Assembly: GCF_024363255.1 (NCBI RefSeq)
Contig: NZ_AP026070.1
Span: 496,001 to 560,000 of the forward strand
Length of the DNA: 64,000 bases
Direction: 5' to 3'
Source: Shewanella sp. NFH-SH190041
GTDB taxonomy: Bacteria > Pseudomonadota > Gammaproteobacteria > Enterobacterales > Shewanellaceae
Each line of letters opens with the position of its first letter. Positions within the stretch are counted from its first letter, which is position 1. A model generated the notes under the pieces. It had not been told where the DNA came from, searched no databases, and was given only the letters and a program-made list of their open reading frames with translations. Made by a program: the position numbers and the translations under genes. Below are positions 35,137-44,345 of this stretch, piece after piece.

Positions 35137-35797
35137 TAGCGAATGAAGTGAATTCTTTGTGGTGGTAATCGTTGTTTGCTACTACAAAGACAACAGCTAT
35201 TTACCACGAGGGGCTTCGCAGCACGAAGAGCCACGAAGAAGCGCAAAAGCTTTCAACTATCCCTTCGCGTTTTTCGTGTAACGAATGAAGTGAGTGCTTC
35301 GTGGTGAGAATTATTGTTCGCTGTTAAACATCAAGGTAACAGCAATAGCGATTTACCACGAAGGACTTCGCAGCATGAAGAACCACTAAACAGAGCAAAA
35401 GCATTAAGCTTTCGCTTCGCGTTTTTCGTGTAACGAATGAAGTGAGTGCTTCGTGGTGAGAATTATTGTTCGCTGTTAAACATCAAGGTAACAGCAATAG
35501 CGATTTACCACGAAGGACTTCGCAGCATGAAGAACCACTAAACAGAGCAAAAGCATTAAGCTTTCGCTTCGTGATCTTCGTGTAACGAATGAAGTGAGTG
35601 CTTCGTGGTGAGACTCATTGTTCGCTGTTAAACATCAAGGGTAACAGTAATAGCGATTTACCACGCAGGGCTTCGCTGTGCGAAGTGCCACGAAGAAGCG
35701 CAAAAGCTTTCAACTTTCGCTTCGCGTTTTTCGTGTAACGAATGAAGTGAGTGCTTTGTGGTGAGAGTCGTTGTTTGCTTTTAAAAATCAATAGCAA
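35137..35797. repeat. Tandem array of ~152-bp palindromic repeats, about 4.3 copies
   Basis: The core GAATGAAGTG recurs at 35141, 35283, 35435, 35587 and 35740, giving periods of 142, 152, 152 and 153 bp. Units 2 and 3 are almost identical. Each unit can fold: CTTCGTGGT pairs with ACCACGAAG some 50 bp on, and inside it GCTGTTA pairs with TAACAGC (unit 2: 35297-35363). A second small hairpin TTCG-TGTAA-CGAA precedes each core. There is no gene across it. It lies between the lone glycosyltransferase and the ToxR-like gene and does not resemble a CRISPR. Confidence 0.85.
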
Positions 35798-36116
35798 GCA
35801 TGAGGAGCATGGTTAATGATCTCACTCAGTAGTTGTTTTTGGGTGAAGTTGATATTTTTACCTCTTTATGAATATAAAATTTACCAATTTTGAGATCTCA
35901 AACTGGTGCAAAAACTGCTGAAATAGAACACAATTAAGTGTTTTTTATGAAATTTTTATATTTTTTGAGGTCTAATAATAACCCTGCATAGAGTGTGTGA
36001 TTTGGGGGGGTAATCACAGACGTCCCCCTTTAGTAAACAGTAATATCGCAGTGCGTCAAAGCAGGTTGTTACATCTGCAAAACATTACCACAACAACAAG
36101 TTACAGGCAGCGAAGA

Positions 36117-37400
36117 GTGTTGAAAGTTACCCCGTATCTGGAATTGGATGAGCAGACGAAAAACCTGGTGGATCATTTACATGGCACTATGGTGGCGCTG
36201 ACTTTCTCCGAGGCTGCGGTGTTGGCAGCCCTACTGCAAAATCCCGATGCTGTAATGACCAAAGAGGCATTACTGGAAATCGGCTGGCCTGAGCGGGTGG
36301 TCGCACCGACCTCGCTAACCCAGTGCATTAGTACCCTACGTAAAAAACTGGAGCCTTACAGTGAGGTTCAGCTAAAGACTTTAGCCCGGCGCGGCTACCA
36401 ATTACATGTTTCGGAACAATCCAATGTCAAAATGGTGACATTGAATGATGCTGAATCTTTGCGGGATATTGTCACTGGCGTATCGACCCGCACTAAGATC
36501 GTCGGCATTGTGCTTTTATGTCTGTTGGCAGCAGTGATCTGGTATATCAGTGATTATCACAATGTGTTGAAGCACAGTGCAAAATGGCATGGAGAGAAAA
36601 CCATTCCTCTGAATGTGGGGGGCTCACGAGGTGAGGCGACGCTAATTTACCGTGATGGTATGGAAAAGCTGCATCCATCTTGGTGGCAAAAGCATATTGC
36701 GCCGGAAGGCAACCATGTGGCTGGGATGAAAGATTTCAGTGCCTTTGCCTTGGCGGATGGCAGTACTTATTCTATGGCCATTTGTCCGGGGCAGAGTTAT
36801 CAGGAATGCAGCGGCAGCGGTTTAATTAATATTGCAGCCATTAAGGATGAACCGGCGGGACTGAATATGTCGGAATTTATCCCGTTGACGGAAAAGATGG
36901 AGCAGCGCATCCGTTATAACCGTATCAAACTGCCCCAAGCCAGTAGTGGTGACAGTGAAATGACTGAGCATAATTATCATGCTGATGTCTATTTTCCTGT
37001 AGCTGGGGAGCTGCTGATCCGCAACGACATTACTATGTCGCTGATTTATAACAAACCAGATGCTGGGACATTCTATTTCTCTTCTTGTGTCACAGATCAA
37101 GATTGCCAAACTACACCGATAAAATACCGTTTACGTGGTGCGTTTACCCAGTACCAGATGAAAATTGGGAATTTTGATGCCGATGTGTTCCATGTCAAAG
37201 TCAGTCAGAAGACCTTGACTAAGCCAGAGGAGATCAGCCCGTCAGCCGTGCATTTCTTCCGTGAAATCCGTAAGCATGATGTCTTAGATGATGAGCTGTA
37301 TTTTTATCGCTTATACCAAAATGAGCATACTGCGGTGTGGATTGTGCCGCGTATGGGCAATTTTATTGCTTGGACCAAATATCAGAAGTTGAACTTATAA
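36117..37400 (+). CDS. ToxR/CadC-like membrane-bound transcription regulator
   Basis: N-terminal OmpR-type winged helix (LELDEQTKNLVDHLHG, TKEALLEIGWPERVVAPTSLTQCISTLRKKL, KTLARRGYQL), then one membrane helix (IVGIVLLCLLAAVIWYI), then a periplasmic domain of about 230 residues I cannot place. Like ToxR/CadC, it should bind DNA from the membrane and sense a periplasmic signal. The periplasmic part has four Cys in CPGQSYQECSG and SSCVTDQDC, possible disulfides. The frame opens at GTG 35997, but GTG 36117 or TTG 36120 fits the domain start better. No neighbour indicates its target. Confidence 0.8.
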   Translation: MLKVTPYLELDEQTKNLVDHLHGTMVALTFSEAAVLAALLQNPDAVMTKEALLEIGWPERVVAPTSLTQCISTLRKKLEPYSEVQLKTLARRGYQLHVSEQSNVKMVTLNDAESLRDIVTGVSTRTKIVGIVLLCLLAAVIWYISDYHNVLKHSAKWHGEKTIPLNVGGSRGEATLIYRDGMEKLHPSWWQKHIAPEGNHVAGMKDFSAFALADGSTYSMAICPGQSYQECSGSGLINIAAIKDEPAGLNMSEFIPLTEKMEQRIRYNRIKLPQASSGDSEMTEHNYHADVYFPVAGELLIRNDITMSLIYNKPDAGTFYFSSCVTDQDCQTTPIKYRLRGAFTQYQMKIGNFDADVFHVKVSQKTLTKPEEISPSAVHFFREIRKHDVLDDELYFYRLYQNEHTAVWIVPRMGNFIAWTKYQKLNL

Positions 37401-37541
37401 GAATGACCTCTAACCTTAAAGTTCTGAGCTGAAGATTGTTTCAAGGCTAGGTTAAACTGATTTGGCACCTGTACTAACAGTATTAGGTGCCAACTTTTAT
37501 CCTGATTATTTTTAGTAAACTAAGATTAAAACGATCGGGTA

Positions 37542-38183
37542 TTGTTTATGACTAGTACAAGGTTATCCTTTCAGTCCTCTTTGCTTCATTTGTTGCAGAC
37601 TTTAGATTGTCATACATCTCTTGCTGGTGAACTTTTGGCGGCGACGTCTAAACCTATTTTGCTCCCTAAAAAAACTATTATCATTCATCAGGGAGAGAGC
37701 CCATGCTGGGCTTTTTTCTTGATCAGTGGTATCTGTCATGCCAGTTATTTAGCGCAGGATGGCGCTTCGGTAACTAAAGAGTTTTACTGGGAACAATAGT
37801 TGGTTTTTAGTTTTGAAAGTGTGTTATTGGACTGTGCTTACCAATTCAGCGTTGAGACTTTAACGCCTTGTTCCATTGCAAAAATACCTGTTACATTCTT
37901 GGCTTCTTTACGCAAGTCATCACATCCATTTTTTCAACGGTTGCTAGAGCGGCAGTTGCTATTTAAAGAACAAAAAGAACGTACATTATTATTACATAGT
38001 GCAGAAGCTCGTTATCTGAATTTTATGGAACAATTTTCTGATTTAGTTAATAGGATTCCTGATTATCAATTGGCATCGTATTTGGGGATTTCTCCTGTCA
38101 GTTTATGTCGTATTAAAAAACGACTTGAACAAAAAAGGGGCTCAACTGGTAGTCCTCCCTTTTTTAACCGCAGTTTAAAGTAG
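37542..38183 (+). pseudogene. Crp/Fnr-like regulator with in-frame amber codon
   Basis: A cyclic-nucleotide-binding-like N-terminus (KPILLPKKTIIIHQGESPCWAFFLISGICHASY) ends in a TAG at 37797, and the same frame resumes at once (VFSFESVLLD) into a C-terminal HTH (YQLASYLGISPVSLCRIKKRLEQK). Without the amber codon it is one Crp/Fnr-family protein of about 200 residues. The original end can be read across the IS3 element: GGC-TCA-ACT-TAA, with ACT the last codon, so the insertion sits exactly there and replaces the stop with 11 extra residues. It may be a decayed gene, or one read through by a suppressor tRNA. Confidence 0.7.
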
Positions 38184-38186
38184 AGG

Positions 38187-39002
38187 CTAAGCAGCCATCA
38201 GTGGTGGCCTGCCATTGTTTGCTTTGTGTGGTCGTTCATGATTGTAAAACCAAAGCCACTTTGTTGCGTAGTCTTGTACCTCGTCTATTGAGTCGAAAAG
38301 ATGCTTGCTGACCCAACTGTATCGAATTGTTTTGTTGTGCCTTTCTATGTAAGCGTTCTGCTGGGGCTTACCTGGCTGAATATATTCAATCCGAATGTTG
38401 TGTCGCTTAGCCCAATTGACAAACTCACCGCTAATGAACTCAGGCCCATTATCACAACGGATAATTGAAGGCTTTGGCCGCTGCTCCAAGAGTTGATTTA
38501 GCGTCCTAATAACTCGTAATGCTGGCAATGACAATCCCGCTTCAATCGCCAAACCTTCACGATGATAATCATCGATAACGTTGAATAAGCGGTAGCGTCG
38601 GCCATCGGCTAATTGATCATGCATGAAATCTACAGACCAAACTTGATTCGGCCGCACGGGTTCTTTTAGAGGCTCTGGGGCATGGCGTTTTAGCCGTCGT
38701 TTGGGGCGAATACGCAGGTTTAACGCCAACTCGCAATAAATACGATATACGCGTTTGTGGTTCCAGAGTTTGCCTTTCACATTGCGCAGGTAATCAAAGC
38801 ACAGACCAAAGCCCCAGTCATTTTCATCTGTCGTCAGCTGGATAAGCCAATCGGCAATATCCGCATTTTCATCTCGAAGGACTGATTGGTAGCGGTAGCA
38901 ACTTTCACTGACACTGAAAATGCGACACGCCATTCGAATACTGATGTCTGAAGCCGCCACAGACTGCTGAGCAAGCACTCGCCGCTCACTGGGCTTCACC
39001 AC
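38187..39002 (-). CDS. IS3-family transposase OrfB
   Basis: Integrase-type catalytic subunit. The rve-fold DDE residues are in [15 protein letters not shown] and [11 protein letters not shown]. It is expressed as a fusion with OrfA by -1 frameshifting at the A-rich site near 38998-39006 (GCAAAAAAG). The gene appears intact. Confidence 0.9.
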   Translation of the reverse strand: MVKPSERRVLAQQSVAASDISIRMACRIFSVSESCYRYQSVLRDENADIADWLIQLTTDENDWGFGLCFDYLRNVKGKLWNHKRVYRIYCELALNLRIRPKRRLKRHAPEPLKEPVRPNQVWSVDFMHDQLADGRRYRLFNVIDDYHREGLAIEAGLSLPALRVIRTLNQLLEQRPKPSIIRCDNGPEFISGEFVNWAKRHNIRIEYIQPGKPQQNAYIERHNKTIRYSWVSKHLFDSIDEVQDYATKWLWFYNHERPHKANNGRPPLMAA

Positions 39003-39262
39003 TTTTTTGCCATGGCTTCCTGAATGATTTCGGCTTTGAGGCGTTCTTCTGCATACATTTTCTTGAGCCGCCGGTTTTCGTCCTCAAGCTCTTTCATGCG
39101 TGCCATGAGTGACGCATCCATGCCACCATATTTTGCACGCCATTTGTAAAAGGTCGCACTGCTCATGCCATGCTCACGACAAAGCTCTGGAACGGGCGTT
39201 CCTGCTTCAGCTTGCTTGAGGATGTTAATTATCTGACTGTCTGTGTATCGCGATGTTTTCAT
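38996..39262 (-). CDS. IS3-family transposase OrfA
   Basis: 88-residue HTH subunit ([29 protein letters not shown]) ending in a leucine-zipper-like coiled coil ([20 protein letters not shown]). It matches IS407-group OrfA proteins. AGGAG lies just upstream of ATG 39262. It overlaps orfB by 7 bp. Confidence 0.9.
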   Translation of the reverse strand: MKTSRYTDSQIINILKQAEAGTPVPELCREHGMSSATFYKWRAKYGGMDASLMARMKELEDENRRLKKMYAEERLKAEIIQEAMAKKW

Positions 39263-39418
39263 GTCGAATCTCCTACGTTTTACCTTACGAGAAAATTCTA
39301 CTTTTGGCTGCTGTTATTTTTCGGGGGGACTACCAACTTAACAAGGGTTAATGACAAGGAGCTAAGTTACAGACTAACTTATTGATTTTAATTGATAGGT
39401 GTAGGTCTATGTTAGAGT

Positions 39419-40612
39419 CAGGGCGGGATCGCACTTTATTAAAAAATATGATCAAATAGCGGCGTCTTTTATTATTGGTCATTGCTATGGACTTGTTTGA
39501 ACACCTCTCCGTCGTTACCGAAACACGCTCTGACATTAATCGTCGGCACGATCTTATTGATGTCATCTTTCTTGTTATTAGTGCCATTGCCTCAGGAGCT
39601 GAGGGTTGGCGCGATATTCAAGAGTTTGGGGACAATAAAATTGATTGGTTAAAGCAGTACCGTTTGTATGAATCAGGTGTTCCCCGCCGGCACACGATTG
39701 CGCGCATCTTGCGCGCTATTGAAGTCGAATCACTGCTGTTAGCCCTATTAAGCTGGGCCAATGAGCATCGTTACCATTCTGGTAAGCCACTGATTGCACT
39801 GGATGGCAAGGTACTTCGAGGGGCTTATCGTAATAACCCCAAGCAAGCATTGCAGCTTGTTACTGCATACGACTGTGAGAACGGACTCGTTCTCAGCCAG
39901 CGGCCGACAGCCAATAAAAACGGTGAAATCAAAGTTGTACGACAGATGCTCAAAGTCCTTGATATCAAAGGTGCCGTCATCACTATGGATGCACTCCATT
40001 GCCAGCGTGAAACGCTTGAGTTAATCAGCAGTAAGAAAGCTCATGTCGTTGTTCAAGTTAAGAAAAATCAACCTCTACTGCATAAATTTATTCGTTCTCA
40101 ATTCCAAACTCTGTGTGATGCCAATAAGGAAAAGGTCATTACTGAAGTTATTCAGCAAGCTCATGGGCGTACAGAAGCACGTTACGTCTTTCAGTTAAAG
40201 GCTAAGCTCACCCCGGAGTTAATAGAGAAATGGCCGACCATCCGCAGTTTCATTGCGGTGGAGCGCCATCGTACTCAAGATGGTAAAACCTCAATCGATA
40301 CCAGCTTCTACGTCAGCTCTTTATCACCAAAACATAAGCTTTTAGGACACTATATTCGTCAACACTGGCGTATTGAAAATAGTCAACATTACATCCTTGA
40401 TGTTGTTTTTAAAGAGGATGCTTCGCGCATTGCAATGGGTGATGCCGTTGAAAATATGGCGCTATTTCGCCGGTTTGTGATGAACCTGTTGCAGCAGTGC
40501 CATTGTGATGCACCAAGCCAACGAAATAAGATAAAAAAGGCGGGCTGGAATGATGATTATCGTTCAAAGGTCTTCTTTGGATAAAAAGTCATCGAAGTAT
40601 GCTCTCGCCCTG
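39419..40612 (+). mobile_element. ISAs1-family element, 1194 bp, with 10-bp target duplication
   Basis: Inverted-repeat ends CAGGGCGGGA (39419) and CTCTCGCCCTG (to 40612) enclose one transposase. The exact 10-bp direct repeat ATGTTAGAGT flanks it at 39409-39418 and 40613-40622. This duplication contains the elaA start codon. Confidence 0.93.
39487..40584 (+). CDS. ISAs1-family transposase
   Basis: Full-length (about 365 residues) DDE transposase related to the H-repeat-associated protein. It has the N-terminal DUF-type region RRHDLIDVIFLVISAIASGAEGW, the catalytic ALDGKVLRGAY and ITMDALHCQRETLELI segments, and the C-terminal HYIRQHWRIENSQHYILDVVFKED. No frame breaks are seen, so it is probably active. 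Confidence 0.92.
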   Translation: MDLFEHLSVVTETRSDINRRHDLIDVIFLVISAIASGAEGWRDIQEFGDNKIDWLKQYRLYESGVPRRHTIARILRAIEVESLLLALLSWANEHRYHSGKPLIALDGKVLRGAYRNNPKQALQLVTAYDCENGLVLSQRPTANKNGEIKVVRQMLKVLDIKGAVITMDALHCQRETLELISSKKAHVVVQVKKNQPLLHKFIRSQFQTLCDANKEKVITEVIQQAHGRTEARYVFQLKAKLTPELIEKWPTIRSFIAVERHRTQDGKTSIDTSFYVSSLSPKHKLLGHYIRQHWRIENSQHYILDVVFKEDASRIAMGDAVENMALFRRFVMNLLQQCHCDAPSQRNKIKKAGWNDDYRSKVFFG

Positions 40613-41089
40613 ATGTTAGAGTGGCAATGTTTGGAGTTTGCCCAATTAAGTACAATGCAGCTGTATGATATGTTGAAACTAAGAGCTGAAGTCTTTGTGG
40701 TGGAACAGGCTTGTGTTTATCAGGATTTGGATGATCATGATTGTGCCGAAGATGTGTTTCATTTATTGGGGTATATTGAAAATAATTTAGTGGCTTATTT
40801 GCGGATTATTGGGCCAGGACGGATCTATGAGAATGTGGCATTGGGACGAGTTGTTATTGCGCCTTCACAACGTAATACAGGTTTAGGGCATCAGTTATTG
40901 GCTCTGGGGTTGATTCAGAGTAATCGCTTATTTCCGCAAGAGCATATTGAAATCAGTGCGCAACACTATTTGATGGGATTTTATAGCCAATATGGTTTCT
41001 CTGCGACCTCAGATGTGTATTTGGAAGATGGAATCCCCCATATTCATATGTACCGCGAGTTTCAGGATAATGAAGAGGCACTGAGTTAG
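40613..41089 (+). CDS. elaA: ElaA-family GNAT acetyltransferase
   Basis: 159-residue GNAT protein beginning MLEWQCLEFAQLSTMQLYDML, with the ElaA core KLRAEVFVVEQACVYQDLDDHD and the acetyl-CoA segment GRVVIAPSQRNTGLGHQLL. The substrate is unknown. Its start codon lies in the ISAs1 target duplication. The native leader (TAGGTGTAGGTCT-ATG at 39409) is now 1.2 kb away behind the IS, so the coding part is intact but expression depends on a promoter in or at the IS end. An upstream in-frame ATG in the IS (40550) could give a fused product. Confidence 0.87.
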   Translation: MLEWQCLEFAQLSTMQLYDMLKLRAEVFVVEQACVYQDLDDHDCAEDVFHLLGYIENNLVAYLRIIGPGRIYENVALGRVVIAPSQRNTGLGHQLLALGLIQSNRLFPQEHIEISAQHYLMGFYSQYGFSATSDVYLEDGIPHIHMYREFQDNEEALS

Positions 41090-41142
41090 CCAATTACTCT
41101 GAATATGCTTTATGATCCAGTTTTTCTTGTGGAAATAATGAG

Positions 41143-41769
41143 ATGAAACGATTGTTCTGTACTGCATTGTTAGTAGTTGCACTTTCTCCAACTGCTTTTG
41201 CCGCGCCTTCTTTTGATTGCAGCAAAGCCAGTGGCAGTGTGGAGGAGGAAATCTGTCGCAGTCCTCAGTTACAGGCATTGGATATTAAGTTAGCCAAGCT
41301 GTATCGACTGGCGATGTCGCAGTTACAGGGTGAGCGTAAAGCCTGGTTGAAAACCGATGAGATAGGTTGGATTAAAGGCCGTAATGACTGTTGGAAAAGC
41401 AGTGATATGCCTTGGTGTGTGGCGGCAAACTATCGCGACAGAATTACGGAGTTACAGATTATGTCTCAGGCGGTATCTAAAACCCGTCAGCTGCAGTATC
41501 AGTGTCAGACCTTGGCGGTAACCTTGGATGATTATCCGGATACCGAGTCTCCTGCGGCAATGCTTCATCTGCAAGCCTTACCTGAGGTTACGTCGGCAGA
41601 GCGCATTAAGCCACAGTCTCTGTTGGGCTTTCAGACTCCGGCAAAACCGGGCATTAAATATGAGGCGATGAATGTGACCTTTAGGTTGCCTCAGGGATTG
41701 TCGACAGAAACGGCAACCCTGTCCCGTTATGGTAAACCGGATCAGCAATGCCAGTTGCTACGTCGTTGA
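41143..41769 (+). CDS. LprI-like secreted protein
   Basis: Secreted or periplasmic protein with a clear signal peptide (CTALLVVALSPTAFAAP) and an N-terminal LprI/DUF1311-type domain (FDCSKASGSVEEEICRSPQLQALDIKLAKLY ... CWKSSDMPWCVAANYRDRITEL). Its four conserved Cys probably form disulfides. Relatives include lysozyme-inhibitor-like proteins, but the activity here is unproven. The C-terminal 90 residues are unassigned. Confidence 0.78.
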   Translation: MKRLFCTALLVVALSPTAFAAPSFDCSKASGSVEEEICRSPQLQALDIKLAKLYRLAMSQLQGERKAWLKTDEIGWIKGRNDCWKSSDMPWCVAANYRDRITELQIMSQAVSKTRQLQYQCQTLAVTLDDYPDTESPAAMLHLQALPEVTSAERIKPQSLLGFQTPAKPGIKYEAMNVTFRLPQGLSTETATLSRYGKPDQQCQLLRR

Positions 41770-41781
41770 CTATCATCCCTA

Positions 41782-42044
41782 GGGTCTGTTGACCTTTTGT
41801 GATTAAATTTTGTTCGAGATAAAAGCGTTTTAATCGCGGCGAGTGGTTTGCCGCCTAGTATGCTAAGCAAGAGCCGCTCAACAAAGCGTAAAACGCTTTT
41901 AGCCGAACCCTGCGGGCAGCGTTTGAGACTCCTTTCTACTGCGTTATCGGCTTATCAGGTAGCGCAACTACCTATCAAAGCCTCTGCCTTGTATAAAGCA
42001 TCCTCAAAGCGCTGCAAAAACAAACTTAACAGGTCAACAGACCC
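41782..42044 (+). mobile_element. 263-bp MITE with TA duplication, intact copy
   Basis: Terminal inverted repeats GGGTCTGTTGACCT and AGGTCAACAGACCC are flanked by TA on both sides (41780-41781, 42045-42046). It has no transposase, only a meaningless 87-codon frame. Inside is a long region shared with the copies at 52497-52760 (inverted) and 29751-29876 (remnant). Confidence 0.85.
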
Positions 42045-42046
42045 TA

Positions 42047-42367
42047 GTGATTGTTTATCTGAGCCCGGCATTTGTCGGGCCAACTATTTTGTGTGTTATT
42101 GGCGTGGATAACATAGCATCCCGCATGGTTTTTGCGTGGGAATTTGCGGGCAATATTGGTGGCTGAGTCATACCTGTTTTGTCGGAAAATAGGTTGATTA
42201 ATCAAACTGTTGGTTAGTGAATAGCAGCACGTCTAGCTGAAGCAACATGCCGTAAGGCTAATTGATAAAATGTATTTTACCTTTTAATTTCAGTGTCTTA
42301 AATCTAAAGGATTACGGAAGGTACTGAATTGACGAATATTTTATTCTAGCTCCATCGTTTGCAATAG
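42047..42367. other. Gap with a likely terminator for the LprI-like gene
   Basis: GCCCGGC/GTCGGGC hairpin at 42063-42080, with only a short T-rich tail after CAACTATTTT. The rest, AT-rich, presumably carries the promoter of the GGDEF gene. Confidence 0.5.
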
Positions 42368-43498
42368 ATGGAATTTCAGCACATGTCTGGACAGTTAACT
42401 AAAGGCCCACAGTTTCCCCAATATTTTACCCAACATCAGCGCCCAGAAATGTCCGGCGTAGTGGCTAAGTTGATTTCCCCATGGCAACCGAGCGGCATTC
42501 CTGATAGTGCTTCACCGCTAGGTTCTTTGGACTCATTTGTCACAGGGGGCAGAAATAACACTGATGCGTCAGAGCAGGTCGCCCCCTTGCCGCTCGCGGC
42601 AGCTAACCAGGCGCCCATTGCTACGGCACAGCTATTGGGGGTGATGATGCAGATGCAGCATGCTCAGGTATTGGTGGATGACTGTGGGTTGGTGCTGGGA
42701 GTTAATTCGGCGGCGGCTGCACTATTGCAAGACACGGGCGATAGCTTTGTTGGTGAGCGTTGGCAAACTTGGCTACCGCCAGCGGCGCAAGCAGAATATG
42801 GCCAGATGTTTATTGGTGATGGCCCACAACGTCAGCCACAGCAGCACGGCCCCAGAGAGATGATTATCCGTCAGGCTTGTGGTGGCTTATTGCTGGTTAA
42901 TATGTCGCTCTCTTTTATTGATGGTCTGTTTATGATCACCTTACAGGATCACAGCCAGTATCAGGCTGAGTTGCAGCGGCTAACACAGCAGGCCGCAACG
43001 GATTACCTCACGGGTCTGGCGAATCGTCGCGCGTTCGATGAGATGCTTGAGCGTAGCTGGCACCAGTGTATCCGACGGTCTCAGCCTATCAGTGTCATTA
43101 TTATTGATGTGGATTTTTTTAAAACATTCAATGATATGTTTGGTCATTTGCAGGGGGATGACTGCCTGAAACGGATTAGCCGCATTATCTCTTCTATGTT
43201 GCCTAGCCCTCAGTGTTTAGCGGCCCGTTATGGTGGCGAGGAATTTGCCCTCGTGTTGCCTGGCTTTGATGCCGATACCGCCGAAGAAGTGGCACAAAGT
43301 ATTCGTCGTCAGGTAAACAGCATGGATTTTGCCCATGCTGGTCTGCCGGAAATTACCCGAGTCAGCGTCAGCCAAGGGATTGCCACCGAGTATCGCGGGG
43401 AGTTTCGCACCCATGATGCCTTGATGTATTGTGCCGATACCGCCTTGTACCGGGCTAAAACGGAAGGCCGAGATCGCATCAGTCACTGTAGTTGCTAG
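42368..43498 (+). CDS. Diguanylate cyclase with N-terminal PAS-like domain
   Basis: Makes cyclic di-GMP. A PAS-like region (about residues 75-190) is followed by a GGDEF domain with DYLTGLANRRAFDEML, DVDFFKTFNDMFGHLQGDDCLKRI and the active-site motif RYGGEEFALVLP. The inhibitory I-site RxxD is absent: the residues before the motif read SPQCLAARY. So product feedback may be lacking. No membrane helix or signal peptide is seen, so it is probably cytoplasmic. Confidence 0.9.
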   Translation: MEFQHMSGQLTKGPQFPQYFTQHQRPEMSGVVAKLISPWQPSGIPDSASPLGSLDSFVTGGRNNTDASEQVAPLPLAAANQAPIATAQLLGVMMQMQHAQVLVDDCGLVLGVNSAAAALLQDTGDSFVGERWQTWLPPAAQAEYGQMFIGDGPQRQPQQHGPREMIIRQACGGLLLVNMSLSFIDGLFMITLQDHSQYQAELQRLTQQAATDYLTGLANRRAFDEMLERSWHQCIRRSQPISVIIIDVDFFKTFNDMFGHLQGDDCLKRISRIISSMLPSPQCLAARYGGEEFALVLPGFDADTAEEVAQSIRRQVNSMDFAHAGLPEITRVSVSQGIATEYRGEFRTHDALMYCADTALYRAKTEGRDRISHCSC

Positions 43499-43520
43499 CA
43501 ATACAGTTAAGGCTATTTGT

Positions 43521-44135
43521 TTAGACAAAATCAACAGTACTAATGCGTTGCAGTTGTCCGCCGTGGAAGTAGTAAAGCGCATCTTGAGGCTTATCCTGTT
43601 GCCACAGCTCAGAATCATTTAACCCCAGTAGCAGACCACGTAAAATTACCCCGGTTAAGCCGTGGCTTATCAAAATAATGTGTGATGCCGGCGTATCGGT
43701 CAGCCATTGGTGTAGCCGGGTTTGCACTTGCTGTAACGTTTCGGCGCCCGGTGCTTGTAAGTACCAATCACCGCGTTGTTGTAACGTCGGTTCCGCGGCA
43801 AATAGAGGGGGAATTTCCTGTTGTTCCCATTGTCCCAAATGACATTCCATCACCCGCGCATCGGTTTGGATCGCATCTGCTGCAAGACCTAATTGCGATG
43901 CCACAATTGCCGCAGTTTGCCTGGCTCGCCCAAGCGGACTGGCAATCAGTTGCCATTGTGACATATCCAGCTGTTGCGCCTGCAACGCCTGTCCCATGGC
44001 TGCAGCCTGGGCTTCCCCTTTGGCCGTCAGTGGTGAATCACAATGCCCCTGCAGCCGTCCCTCGGCATTAAAGCGGGTTTGCCCGTGGCGCAGAATATAA
44101 ATGGATTTATTTGTGATGGCCGATATGGTTGGCAT
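43521..44135 (-). CDS. Histidine phosphatase family protein
   Basis: Phosphoglycerate-mutase-like phosphatase. It has the RHG catalytic motif LRHGQTRFNAEGRLQGHCDSPLT, the acceptor His region SHGLTGVILRGLLLGL, and CobC/GpmB-like length (204 residues). The substrate cannot be told. ATG 44135 has GGAGAAAC upstream; the longer frame would add an unlikely 55-residue extension. Confidence 0.85.
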   Translation of the reverse strand: MPTISAITNKSIYILRHGQTRFNAEGRLQGHCDSPLTAKGEAQAAAMGQALQAQQLDMSQWQLIASPLGRARQTAAIVASQLGLAADAIQTDARVMECHLGQWEQQEIPPLFAAEPTLQQRGDWYLQAPGAETLQQVQTRLHQWLTDTPASHIILISHGLTGVILRGLLLGLNDSELWQQDKPQDALYYFHGGQLQRISTVDFV

Positions 44136-44267
44136 CTTCACGTTTCTCCAGTGGTGCAAATTGCATAGATGTTGAATCATGCTGCGAGCATGAAAAAGAT
44201 GTTTTAACCTAAAATTCAGTCTGCTTATTGTGATGAGGGTATAAATGTGGTTGATTTTCATAGTAAA

Positions 44268-44291
44268 AAGCCGGGGCATATGCCCCGGCTT
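44268..44291. terminator. Bidirectional terminator after hslU
   Basis: AAGCCGGGGC-AT-GCCCCGGCTT, a 10-bp stem with short flanking T-runs. It lies between hslU and the upstream end of the phosphatase gene, so it probably ends hslVU. Confidence 0.7.
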
Positions 44292-44345
44292 AATTATCAT
44301 CCTGCGCTAACAGGAACAATGCCCCCAGATGATAGGGGAAATGGA

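Larger units (their letters stand above)
38148..39334 (-). mobile_element. IS3-family element (IS407 type), 1187 bp
   Basis: Ends GGTAGTCCTCCC (left) and GGGGGGACTACC (right) are imperfect inverted repeats. A 4-bp direct repeat AACT flanks the element (38144-38147 and 39335-39338), the duplication size typical of the IS407 group. It carries orfA and orfB in overlapping frames on the minus strand. Confidence 0.88.

Noticed and set aside
35137..35797. CRISPR array
   Set aside because: Repeat units are about 152 bp with no unique spacers and no cas genes are near.
41848..42111. 87-codon frame in the MITE and its counterpart at 52469-52699
   Set aside because: The frame belongs to a non-coding MITE and runs past its end; no protein family.
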